From positions 28,236 to 92,235 of the forward strand of contig CAMYVY010000006.1 in NCBI GenBank assembly GCA_947302715.1: a stretch of 64,000 nucleotides of DNA, in the 5' to 3' direction. The notes below the pieces were generated by a model. It saw only the letters and a program-made list of their open reading frames with translations. It did not search any database and was not told where the DNA came from. Every line of letters begins with the position of its first letter. Within the stretch, counting starts at the first letter, position 1. The translations under genes and the position numbers were made by a program. This document shows positions 16,173 to 23,321 of the stretch, in pieces. Source of the DNA: an uncultured Clostridia bacterium. Lineage in GTDB: Bacteria; Bacillota; Clostridia; Peptostreptococcales; Anaerovoracaceae.

Positions 16173-17591
16173 TTATCGCAAGTATGTATTGTAGAATTCC
16201 TCCCTCACATCCTGGGGAACCAAGCGTCCTCCGGTCGCCCAAACAATATGAGTTGCACCGGGCAGTTTCTCTTTTATTCTCGTTGTGTCATTCATTACGT
16301 CTGGCAGGCATGAATCCTTTTCTGCATTTGCACGGCATTTGCCAGCAGCATTCATCAATGCGACTGGTCCTTGGAATCCCGCGCATGAACTCGGCTCGAT
16401 AAAAATTCCTTCCGTATTTCTAAGCATGCGCAAGTAATCGTATAGTTTGGAATCTACCACCGTCATTTCTCCGGAAAGAAGCTGCTCCATGATTTCCCCC
16501 ACGAATCCCGAAGGCCTTGATACAGCAAGGCCGTCTGCATGAGTCTGCCCGCTTAGTCCGATGTCCTGGACCGAAACCTCGTTGTGGAGTCCTGTCGCCA
16601 AACCAACCAGCATACACGGCGCCTCCGTTGGTTCAACGAAGTACACATAGGCATTGTCTCCATACACTTCCTTTAGGCCGAATGCTATTCCTCCCGGCGC
16701 ACCACCGACACCGCAAGGGATATAAACAATCAGCGGATGATCTTCGTCTACCACTATACCCTTTTCTTCGAGTTGTCCTTTTAATCTCAAAGCAGCGACA
16801 GCATAACCCATGAAGAGATCCTTTGAATTTTCGTCATCGACGAAATAGCTCATCGGGTCCGCATCTGATTCTGCACGACCCTGGGCGACTGCTTCTCCGT
16901 AGTCACCCTCATATTCAATAACCGTAACCCCGTGCTCTCTCAAGTAGTCCTTCTTCCACTGCTTGGCATCACATGACATGTGCACTATTGCTTGATACCC
17001 CAAAGCAGCGCTCATAATCCCAATTGACATCCCCAAATTCCCGGTGGATCCAACTTGGATTTTGTACTTGGAGAAAAACTCTCTCGGAAACTCACCGCTT
17101 GGTAGTCCATTTTCTATGGCCAATTCCTCCGTATGCTTCAGCACCTCGTAGATTCCACCGCGCGCCTTAACCGATCCGGCCACGTCCAGGTCGCTGTCCA
17201 TCTTTAAGAAAAGCCTCCCAAAGTCGGAACCCGAAGCATCCTGTTCTATCCGCTCTGTCCGCTCAGTTTGATGGTCTGGAGCTCCGGAAATCGAATCACG
17301 AACCAAAGAATCCCACATATTCGGGATTTCAATCAAATCGGATTCAATGATTCCGTTCCTCTTTTGCGTCTCAGGAAAGAGCTTCATTATGAGGGGCGCG
17401 AAGCGTTGAAGTCTCGCTTCAGCGTCTTTGATGTCCTCCATGCCAATGGGAAGACTATCTTTGACACTATCAAATTGCTCAATCTTCGGATTTGTCCAAA
17501 AGACCTCAGTGCCCTCTGCAACCTGCTTAAGTATCGGATTGTCATTCATGATTTCATTTAGCTTTTTATCCATAGTTTTTTCCATAATCAT
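16173..17591 (-). CDS. dsdA: D-serine ammonia-lyase
   Basis: DsdA turns D-serine into pyruvate and ammonia with PLP. The 472-residue product is of the DsdA type: the PLP lysine in SVKARGGIYE near residue 141, the phosphate-binding GSTGNLGMSIG near 182, YIPCGVGGAPGG near 292, and a C-terminal WATGGRLVP. Possible starts are the first ATG or the ATG at codon 3. No dsdC regulator or dsdX transporter is adjacent. D-serine removal could bear on cell-wall metabolism, or the enzyme could feed pyruvate to fermentation. Confidence 0.94.
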   Translation of the reverse strand: MIMEKTMDKKLNEIMNDNPILKQVAEGTEVFWTNPKIEQFDSVKDSLPIGMEDIKDAEARLQRFAPLIMKLFPETQKRNGIIESDLIEIPNMWDSLVRDSISGAPDHQTERTERIEQDASGSDFGRLFLKMDSDLDVAGSVKARGGIYEVLKHTEELAIENGLPSGEFPREFFSKYKIQVGSTGNLGMSIGIMSAALGYQAIVHMSCDAKQWKKDYLREHGVTVIEYEGDYGEAVAQGRAESDADPMSYFVDDENSKDLFMGYAVAALRLKGQLEEKGIVVDEDHPLIVYIPCGVGGAPGGIAFGLKEVYGDNAYVYFVEPTEAPCMLVGLATGLHNEVSVQDIGLSGQTHADGLAVSRPSGFVGEIMEQLLSGEMTVVDSKLYDYLRMLRNTEGIFIEPSSCAGFQGPVALMNAAGKCRANAEKDSCLPDVMNDTTRIKEKLPGATHIVWATGGRLVPQDVREEFYNTYLR

Positions 17592-17607
17592 TTCTCATCC
17601 AGTTATC

Positions 17608-17695
17608 TCTGCTTGCCGTCTTTACTACCTCTGCATACAGTCTTTACTACTTTTGCATACAGTCTTTACTACCTCTGCTTGCAACCTTAATAACT
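17608..17695. repeat. 22-bp tandem repeat, four copies
   Basis: Units of the form TCTGCATACAGTCTTTACTACC start at 17608, 17630, 17652 and 17674; the outer two are more degenerate. They lie upstream of dsdA, in its presumed leader. Confidence 0.85.
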
Positions 17696-17758
17696 GCACT
17701 GTCAGTACCATTGACATTATACTATACTTGTCATACATTTGCTTCTGCAATTTTGTCC

Positions 17759-17787
17759 TTGCGAATCATCAAAATTTGCTATATAAT
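17759..17787 (+). promoter_or_regulatory. Promoter of tRNA-Ala
   Basis: -35 TTGCGA (17759-17764) and consensus -10 TATAAT (17782-17787), spacer 17 bases, 13 bases before the tRNA. Confidence 0.75.
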
Positions 17788-17800
17788 CGTCTTTGTTCCT

Positions 17801-17876
17801 GGGGAATTAGCTCAGCTGGGAGAGCGCATGGTTCGCAATCATGAGGTCACGGGTTCGATCCCCGTATTCTCCACCA
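17801..17876 (+). tRNA. tRNA-Ala, anticodon CGC
   Basis: A complete 76-base cloverleaf with the CCA end encoded. Acceptor GGGGAAT pairs with ATTCTCC, including the G3-U70 wobble that marks alanine tRNAs. The D stem is GCTC/GAGC, the anticodon stem CATGG/TCATG around TTCGCAA, and the T arm ACGGG-TTCGATC-CCCGT. The anticodon CGC reads GCG. It stands alone with its own promoter and terminator. Confidence 0.96.
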
Positions 17877-17880
17877 ACGA

Positions 17881-17910
17881 AAACAGGATACCATCGGTAT
17901 CCTGTTTTTG
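17881..17910 (+). terminator. Terminator of tRNA-Ala
   Basis: Stem AACAGGATACC/GGTATCCTGTT with loop ATC, followed by TTTTTG, four bases after the tRNA CCA end. Confidence 0.92.
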
Positions 17911-17972
17911 ATATTCAAGGAGCTTATTTATTACCTCGAATCCCATTTTAAGATACATATCATTGGTCTGAT

Positions 17973-18332
17973 TTAAAGATAATTATATTTATCATCAAGC
18001 CATTTGACGAAGGATTCATACATATCTTCATACGATGCACCAAAGGCATCTATATATTTGTTCTCATTGTTATAGTAGTTATAAAAAGAATCCATTCCAT
18101 ATTCCTCTAATAGATAGAGCATTAATACATATGCTTCATAATAGTTTAGCGCATTAGGTTCTTTAGAAATGTCTTGACTTTTGATAATTTCCTGTGACAC
18201 AGATGTGTTAAGTATATTGACATCCTTTAAACGGGTGATGTTCTTATGCATCAAAAGACATGCTGCGCCAACTGATTCAGTGAATAATTTATAGTCGAAC
18301 TCTTCATAACTATTAGGGTGTGCCGTTGTTAA
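17973..18332 (-). pseudogene. 5'-truncated gene remnant
   Basis: An open frame of 120 codons with no start codon at its upstream edge; the first internal ATG would give only 93 residues. The C-terminal segment (ASYEDMYESFVKWLDD) and helical, Tyr-rich middle (NYYEAYVLMLYLLEEYGMDS) resemble the end of a larger, gluzincin-peptidase-like protein, but I cannot name it. The frame breaks at a TAA at 18333-18335, next to the structured-RNA candidate and other mobile-DNA traces, so it is probably a gene cut by an insertion or deletion. A real 93-residue protein remains possible. Confidence 0.45.
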
Positions 18333-18357
18333 TTAGTATACTAAACATCATGTGATG

Positions 18358-18480
18358 TATAAATACCTAAGGCTTCTCGCAGGGATCTAACCTTCCAGGA
18401 CCCACCGGGGCATGGCGCCCCTCCCAAGCATGTTCAGGGATTTCTCCCACCCTACGAAAAGGTCCTGATGGTGGGTCTAT
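18358..18480. ncRNA. Compact structured-RNA candidate
   Basis: A GC-rich island in AT-rich DNA. On the plus strand two 3' halves compete for overlapping 5' halves: CAGGACC with GGTCCTG, and GACCCACC with GGTGGGTC. Between them are the small hairpins GGGGCATGGCGCCCC and AGGGATTTCTCCC. Two mutually exclusive stems recall riboswitches and regulatory RNAs. Strand and class are undetermined. I find no T-box, SRP, SAM, FMN or TPP motif, and no clear terminator T run on either side. Confidence 0.4.
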
Positions 18481-18505
18481 TTAGTTCAAAATTATCATAA
18501 TATAC

Positions 18506-18545
18506 AGAACAAACGTTTGTTGAGAACAGATATTCGTGTTATAAT
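18506..18545 (+). promoter_or_regulatory. Promoter with SOS-box-like operator before the ORF6N gene
   Basis: -35 TTGTTG (18517-18522) and -10 TATAAT (18540-18545) are 17 bases apart. AGAACAAACGTTTGTT at 18506-18521 overlaps the -35 and is close to the Firmicute LexA box CGAACRNRYGTTCG (one half site ends GTTT). A LexA-type or phage-type repressor could act here. Confidence 0.5.
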
Positions 18546-18570
18546 GTATTTATAATTACTATAAAGAAAT

Positions 18571-18690
18571 AATCCATAGTTACAGAGCGATAATTTATGA
18601 CTTGGATGTTGAACGCATTCAAGAATACGCAGCAAGTTTTCCGCTCAGTAGGACTATCACCGACATATTGGAAAGAGAGGTGTTTTAATG
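18571..18690 (+). pseudogene. Short gene remnant ending at the ORF6N start
   Basis: An open frame without a usable start ends YRAIIYDLDVERIQEYAAS...LEREVF, then TAA overlapping the next ATG (TAATG), a typical coupled arrangement. The N-terminal look (IIYDLDVERIQEY) recalls VapD-type proteins, but it stops far too early. The ribosome site of the next gene (AGAGAGGTG) lies inside it. I read it as a broken small gene once cotranscribed with the ORF6N gene. Confidence 0.3.
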
Positions 18691-19674
18691 GCAAAGGCAA
18701 GCGATACCAATGAAATAATGCTAGTGGATGAGAGGTCGATGGAAGAGAAAATTTATATTATTAGAAATCAGAGAGTTATGATTAGTGCCGATTTGGCAGA
18801 GATATATGGTTATGAACATAAAAGATTTATGGAGCAGGTAAAAAACAATTCTGCAAAGTTCGACGATGATTTTATGTTCCAGCTAACGAAAGATGAATTC
18901 GAAAACTTGAAGTCGAAAAAATCGACTTCAAGTTGGGGCGGCATACGTAAAATGCCACACGCGTTTACAGAACAAGGAATATATATGCTCATGACAGTCC
19001 TGCGTGGAGATTTGGCTGTTGAACAAAGCAAAATGTTAATAAGACTCTTCAAGAAAATGAAGGATTATGTTATCCAGAATAGAACGCTAATTGAAGGCTA
19101 TGACGTAAGTGCGATTGCGTTAAAAACATTTGAAAACACTCGTGCAATTAAAAAAATAGAAGACAACATGGTCACTAAGGCTGACCTTTCTGACTTCATG
19201 AAGCTATTTGACGACAATATGAGTTCTGAAGAAACTCTAATATGTGATGGACAGTTGCTTAAAGCTGACATGGTTTATCAAAAGATATATAGAAAAGCGA
19301 AACATAATGTAATAATTATTGACGATTATATTGGAGTCAAAACTCTTTACCATATAGCCCATGCAAAGACGAGTGTAGCTAGGACTATCATCACAGATAA
19401 CCGAGGTACTCATCCTCTCCGCAAATCGGAATACGATGATTACTTGACGGAATATCCCGGTAAGGAAATAACATTTATAAAGGCTAACAATAAAACCCAC
19501 GATAGATTTATAGTTTTAGACTACGGTACTAAAGATGCACGAGCTTATCTTTGTGGAAGCAGTTCCAAGGATTCGGGCAAAAAGGTCACGATGATTATGG
19601 AATTGAAAGAGCCCGAGAACATAAAAGACCTCGTTGAAAGATTCCTTTGTAATCCGGAGCTAAGACTAAAGTAA
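18688..19674 (+). CDS. ORF6N domain protein with PLD-like C-terminal domain
   Basis: A 328-residue protein of mobile-element character. Residues 20-110 form an ORF6N (KilA-N related) DNA-binding domain (NQRVMISADLAEIYGYEH, then HAFTEQGIYMLMTVLRG). Residues about 185-325 resemble a minimal phospholipase-D-like domain with THDRFIVLD and, later, CGSSSKDSGKK. Only one such motif is present, so activity would need a dimer, as in small PLD nucleases. ORF6N proteins are common in prophages and plasmids. It lies behind an SOS-box-like promoter, before a truncated recombinase, so it is probably a leftover of an integrated element. Confidence 0.8.
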   Translation: MAKASDTNEIMLVDERSMEEKIYIIRNQRVMISADLAEIYGYEHKRFMEQVKNNSAKFDDDFMFQLTKDEFENLKSKKSTSSWGGIRKMPHAFTEQGIYMLMTVLRGDLAVEQSKMLIRLFKKMKDYVIQNRTLIEGYDVSAIALKTFENTRAIKKIEDNMVTKADLSDFMKLFDDNMSSEETLICDGQLLKADMVYQKIYRKAKHNVIIIDDYIGVKTLYHIAHAKTSVARTIITDNRGTHPLRKSEYDDYLTEYPGKEITFIKANNKTHDRFIVLDYGTKDARAYLCGSSSKDSGKKVTMIMELKEPENIKDLVERFLCNPELRLK

Positions 19675-19680
19675 GGTAAA

Positions 19681-19746
19681 ATGATGAAATACACAGTAAT
19701 ATATGCAAGATACTCCTCTGATAGGCGAACTTTTATTAGCAACTAA
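19681..19746 (+). pseudogene. Serine recombinase, N-terminal fragment only
   Basis: After AAGGTAAA, ATG starts 21 codons beginning MMKYTVIYARYSSDRR, the N-terminus of a large serine recombinase with its catalytic Ser in ARYSSD. A stop (TAA 19744-19746) follows at once and the frame overlaps the end of the convergent radical SAM gene. The remaining hundreds of codons are missing, so this marks the deletion edge of a mobile element. Confidence 0.7.
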
Positions 19747-20758
19747 TCATTGCGATAATGCCGGAAATCTCAGATGGATAAACATAGTTTTCCTTAGAAA
19801 GCCTTAGCTTGCCGCTGGAAACAGCAGATAATATATCGCTATAATGAATGCTGCTTGTCTCATAATAATTATCATCTGCAGAGACTATCGAATTATATAT
19901 TTCCTCGGGTGTTAAATCTTTGATATTTCCTAGGCAACTTAACGGTGAGCCGGTATTGCCAAGATAAAAATCCAGCTTGTTGTCTATATGGAAAAAGGCC
20001 GTTTCTTTGCTGCGTAATTCCGTTGTCACCAAATCCTTGTCCAACGTGTCCATAATAGCTTCTTCGTTATATGACCTAACCGCGTATTCTATATCCGATG
20101 TATCCACGTTTTTAGAAATCAGGAAATCAATCAGCTCACCATACTCATCTTTGTTGCAGCGTATGTCTTGGTATTTCAGCAGCCTCGGCGTCGGGTAATA
20201 ATCCGGAATAACAGGCAGGATATTATCATAAGGTATTTGAGAAAGGACATCGGATAGGCCTTTTAGATCATTCACAAGCCTCTTACTAATCATCAGGCTT
20301 ATCCATATCTTGAAATCATGTTCCTTAAACAATTTACTTGCTGCGATTATAGACTCAAGTCCGCTATCATTATTAACAATGCTATTATGCACACCACGGG
20401 TTCCGTGAACGGCAAAACTTACATAATTCCATTTGTTACGCCCTAAAACATCAAATAACTCAGCCTGCTTCGGGTGTTCAAGAAACGCAATTCCTGTGGT
20501 ACTCCCGTGATGGTAATAGTTATTTATAAAACTTCCCTCAACGCATTCCAGTAATTCTGTTGCATCGGGGTGATTGAATAATTCATTATCAAGAGTAAAA
20601 GAAACCTTGTCCTTCAGTTTTTCAAACGCAGGACTCAGTTTGTCCATACACAAATAGAAGTCCGTGAGACTCATTATAGGCGCAAATCCACCATTAACAT
20701 AGCAATGCATACAGGTTGTGTTACAACCTGCCACCAATACATCTATGTTATATTCCAT
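19736..20758 (-). CDS. Radical SAM protein
   Basis: A 340-residue radical SAM enzyme with the cluster motif CNTTCMHCYV at residues 12-21 (CX3CX2C). A C-terminal segment GSPLSCLGNIKDLTPEEIYN near residue 283 resembles the end of SPASM-type proteins but lacks the Cys set for extra clusters. Such enzymes modify peptides or act as anaerobic maturases. It is the last gene of an apparent operon: transporter, 54-codon gene, radical SAM gene, with 49 bases before it. GAGGTGACATGCG precedes the ATG. The substrate is unknown; the small protein just upstream is one candidate. Its stop lies at the junction with the recombinase fragment, but the frame is intact. Confidence 0.8.
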   Translation of the reverse strand: MEYNIDVLVAGCNTTCMHCYVNGGFAPIMSLTDFYLCMDKLSPAFEKLKDKVSFTLDNELFNHPDATELLECVEGSFINNYYHHGSTTGIAFLEHPKQAELFDVLGRNKWNYVSFAVHGTRGVHNSIVNNDSGLESIIAASKLFKEHDFKIWISLMISKRLVNDLKGLSDVLSQIPYDNILPVIPDYYPTPRLLKYQDIRCNKDEYGELIDFLISKNVDTSDIEYAVRSYNEEAIMDTLDKDLVTTELRSKETAFFHIDNKLDFYLGNTGSPLSCLGNIKDLTPEEIYNSIVSADDNYYETSSIHYSDILSAVSSGKLRLSKENYVYPSEISGIIAMISC

Positions 20759-20807
20759 CGCATGTCACCTCAAATTCTGGAATCCACCAATCATTCCATA
20801 ATGTGCA

Positions 20808-20972
20808 CTAATCCCAATCCTCAAATATATTTGAATAAATCTCCATATCCTCGAGAATTTTTAGTTCAATCTCGGTGTGTCTTTCTTTTAGAATCTTCTT
20901 AAGCCTTTTCTTTTGCTCGTTTGTAAGCTGGCTGTACTTAACCATTTTAGGTTTTTTCTTTTTCCCAAACAT
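20808..20972 (-). CDS. Small basic protein (54 aa), unknown
   Basis: A 54-codon gene behind a strong ribosome site (GAGGAGGGACTGAGATAATG). The product starts MFGKKKKPKMVKYSQ, has a highly charged helix rich in Lys, Arg and Glu, and ends MEIYSNIFEDWD. It has no Cys, signal peptide or membrane segment. It lies 50 bases after the transporter gene and 49 before the radical SAM gene, all on the minus strand. A small gene beside a radical SAM gene is the usual setting for a RiPP precursor, and the aromatic-acidic tail could be a core. A small helper or regulator is equally possible. Confidence 0.65.
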   Translation of the reverse strand: MFGKKKKPKMVKYSQLTNEQKKRLKKILKERHTEIELKILEDMEIYSNIFEDWD

Positions 20973-21021
20973 TATCTCAGTCCCTCCTCACCTATAACAT
21001 GGAAGTTATCATGGAAATCAA

Positions 21022-22626
21022 CTATTTCGTCAAATCCGATCTAAACACATCCAAATCAATCATCTTGATGTCGTAGGATACATTGGAAAGGGTCAAAGGA
21101 AGCAGCGCTACTTCAAACGCGGTTACGAAAAAGTCAGTGATAACATCCAACGCTATCGCTAATGCAACCGCCTCCATGGGTATTCCCAACGATGGGAAAA
21201 TGATAGAATACACTACAGCACCGCCACCGGCCACGGGCGGCATAGATATTGAAACTATAATAGAGAGAGCTACTGCCGTAGCAATCCACATTGGCGAGCA
21301 TTGCGTATTATAAACACCCGCAAAGTAGAATACTATTATCAAATAATAGATGGCATTAATAGGTTTATGTATGACAACTCCAAGTGGACCGCCAAACTTC
21401 ACCAAGGCTTCTTTTATTCCCAAATCATTTTTGCAGGTTTCAATTGTGGTCCCAAGCGTAGAAGCGGTTGCTGCTGTTGAAAAGCCAACCACCATTACAG
21501 GAAATATTTTTTTGAGTAGTAGAATAGGATTTGCTTTTAGCCTAAACGAGGTAACCATTATAAAGCATGTCAATGTTAGAACAAATGCAATGAGCAAGGC
21601 CAGCAACGCTTTCCATGTCGAGGTAATAGATGCAATATCATTGCCCCAAACAACATCGATTATTACAAAGGCGATTATGTATGGTAATAAACTACCGATA
21701 CGTTCCATCAGATGCTGTATTATTGTATTAACCTGTTCCATAAAGCGGATTACTAAATCCGTTTTACTTGCACCAAGATACAAAATTGCAATTCCTACTG
21801 CGTTAGCCATGAGTATTATCTGAATTATGTTTCCGGTAGCGAATGGCTCAATTATCGTTGTAGGTATCAATCCAATCAGACTCTCGGACATGGATCCAAT
21901 CTGCGTGACCTCATTAGAACCCGAGGAAAGACCCGGACCTATAAAGGGGAAAAATACCGCAGCGCAGGATGTGACAACAATAATAATAATCACATAGCTT
22001 ACCACAACCTTTTTTCCGATTTTGCCAAATACTTTTGTATCTCCCATCCCACAAATGCCTGAGATGACTGAAAGAAAAATCATCGGCCCCGCTATACACC
22101 CCAGCACCTTGTAAAAGAGATTGCAAACCGGGTTAATAAGGGATTCTTGTATACTCCCTCTTATACCTTCAGGTACTAAAATAAGGCCAGCTACAGCAAT
22201 AATGACAGCTATCGCAAATGAGATTCCCATTTTGGTCATCTCACCCATTGCCTTTTTCTTGACCTTAAATCTAATAATGTTTTTCCCGTCTCTGTAACTG
22301 TAATCGGGTTTTAAATCGAGCCTTGTTAATACGGTATCGGCGTAGTTACCAAGCTCGTCGTCCTGCATTTCATACGGATTGACGCTTGCTCCTTCTATCT
22401 CAATTTGAATATATGGGGAAAACATATACTTTCCCATTGTTAATTCAACTGAATTACCAGAAAGACCATTGTCAAGCCAATGCAAAAGACAATCCTCAAC
22501 AGATAATCTGTAACGAAGAACGTCCTTGGATTCAGCCCCTATGCCATTACAAAACTCTGAGATTTTGCCTGCTATTTCATCGCATGCTTCCGATGTTAAA
22601 ATATATTGAAGTTTAATGGTTTCCAT
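21022..22626 (-). CDS. Dicarboxylate/amino acid:cation symporter with GHKL-like N-terminal domain
   Basis: A 534-residue fusion. Residues 1 to about 130 are soluble and resemble an anti-sigma-factor-type GHKL ATPase domain (RLSVEDCLLHWLDNG as an N-box-like segment, then IEIEGASVNPYE and DYSYRDGKNIIRF). From about 135 on there are eight or more membrane segments of the DAACS glutamate/dicarboxylate symporter family, including hairpin-loop-like GFSTAATASTLGTTIE near 390 and PPVAGGGAVVYSI near 465. It should take up an acidic or neutral amino acid with a cation. The N-terminal domain may gate transport. No clear ribosome site is visible before the ATG. It is the first gene of a three-gene unit. 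Confidence 0.78.
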   Translation of the reverse strand: METIKLQYILTSEACDEIAGKISEFCNGIGAESKDVLRYRLSVEDCLLHWLDNGLSGNSVELTMGKYMFSPYIQIEIEGASVNPYEMQDDELGNYADTVLTRLDLKPDYSYRDGKNIIRFKVKKKAMGEMTKMGISFAIAVIIAVAGLILVPEGIRGSIQESLINPVCNLFYKVLGCIAGPMIFLSVISGICGMGDTKVFGKIGKKVVVSYVIIIIVVTSCAAVFFPFIGPGLSSGSNEVTQIGSMSESLIGLIPTTIIEPFATGNIIQIILMANAVGIAILYLGASKTDLVIRFMEQVNTIIQHLMERIGSLLPYIIAFVIIDVVWGNDIASITSTWKALLALLIAFVLTLTCFIMVTSFRLKANPILLLKKIFPVMVVGFSTAATASTLGTTIETCKNDLGIKEALVKFGGPLGVVIHKPINAIYYLIIVFYFAGVYNTQCSPMWIATAVALSIIVSISMPPVAGGGAVVYSIIFPSLGIPMEAVALAIALDVITDFFVTAFEVALLPLTLSNVSYDIKMIDLDVFRSDLTK

Positions 22627-22649
22627 ATGTCATTTTTAACTATCAAGAT

Positions 22650-23276
22650 TTAGTCACCGAACCCAAACGAAAACCCGGACGATTCTTCGTTGTCATTACG
22701 ATCTTCTATCATCTTCTCAAGTTGAATTACAATTGCTACTACTTCCTGTTCATACTGCGGTTGATACAAGTCTATACAATACTTGTCATGAATAGAAATC
22801 ATCTTCTTTCCGATAGTCGCAATCGGTGCCTCATTCCCATCCAACAGATTAAAACTAAGACCGACGATATTCCCTCGAATTTGCCATCCGAGTTCCTCTA
22901 TATTCGTGATGTCGTTGACAATATGAAACAGTTCATTGGATAGCGTGAACTGTCTACCATCAGCCATCGTGATGAAATGGATTTCATGCAGGCTTATAGG
23001 TTTTTTCTCCAAATGAGCAATCACGTTTCCATCTGTGTCCATGATGTCCGTTTTCCCTTTTATAGCGATAATGCTGGACTTTGTATAATACTTTACATTC
23101 CCCTCTTCGTCAGTAATGTCAATCTGTCTATGTAGGTTGCCAAGCTTCAGCGCCGTATACAACGAGTAAACAGGCTCACCATAATCAACGACAGTACTTC
23201 TTCCCACTTCATCTGCCACTTCATTTACGCCTTCTACCAATTTTCCAAGCTCTTGAAGCTTATCAAAAATACCCAT
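22650..23276 (-). CDS. LURP-one-related (YxjI/DUF567) protein
   Basis: A 208-residue protein of the LURP-one-related family, a beta-barrel fold around a central helix related to tubby proteins. Repeated beta-hairpin segments are seen, such as ITDEEGNVKYYTKSS, IMDTDGNVIAHLEKK and LLDGNEAPIATIGKK, and the helix KYCIDLYQPQYEQEVVAIVIQLEKM. The tail is Ser-, Gly- and Phe-rich. It is cytoplasmic as judged by the lack of a signal. The role in bacteria is unknown. GGAGGTTGCT precedes the ATG. It lies 23 bases upstream of the transporter gene and 45 bases downstream of the lipoprotein gene. Confidence 0.8.
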   Translation of the reverse strand: MGIFDKLQELGKLVEGVNEVADEVGRSTVVDYGEPVYSLYTALKLGNLHRQIDITDEEGNVKYYTKSSIIAIKGKTDIMDTDGNVIAHLEKKPISLHEIHFITMADGRQFTLSNELFHIVNDITNIEELGWQIRGNIVGLSFNLLDGNEAPIATIGKKMISIHDKYCIDLYQPQYEQEVVAIVIQLEKMIEDRNDNEESSGFSFGFGD

Positions 23277-23321
23277 AGCAACCTCCTATCTTATCAGCTA
23301 TAGAATTTCAGCTATAGAATT

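Noticed and set aside
17973..18254. Intact 93-residue gene after tRNA-Ala
   Set aside because: The frame continues upstream of the ATG with protein-like sequence and no start, so a truncated gene is the better reading.
18358..18480. Known riboswitch or SRP RNA in the GC-rich island
   Set aside because: The T-box sequence, the SRP GGAA-loop signature and common riboswitch cores are absent on both strands, so I left it as an unclassified candidate.
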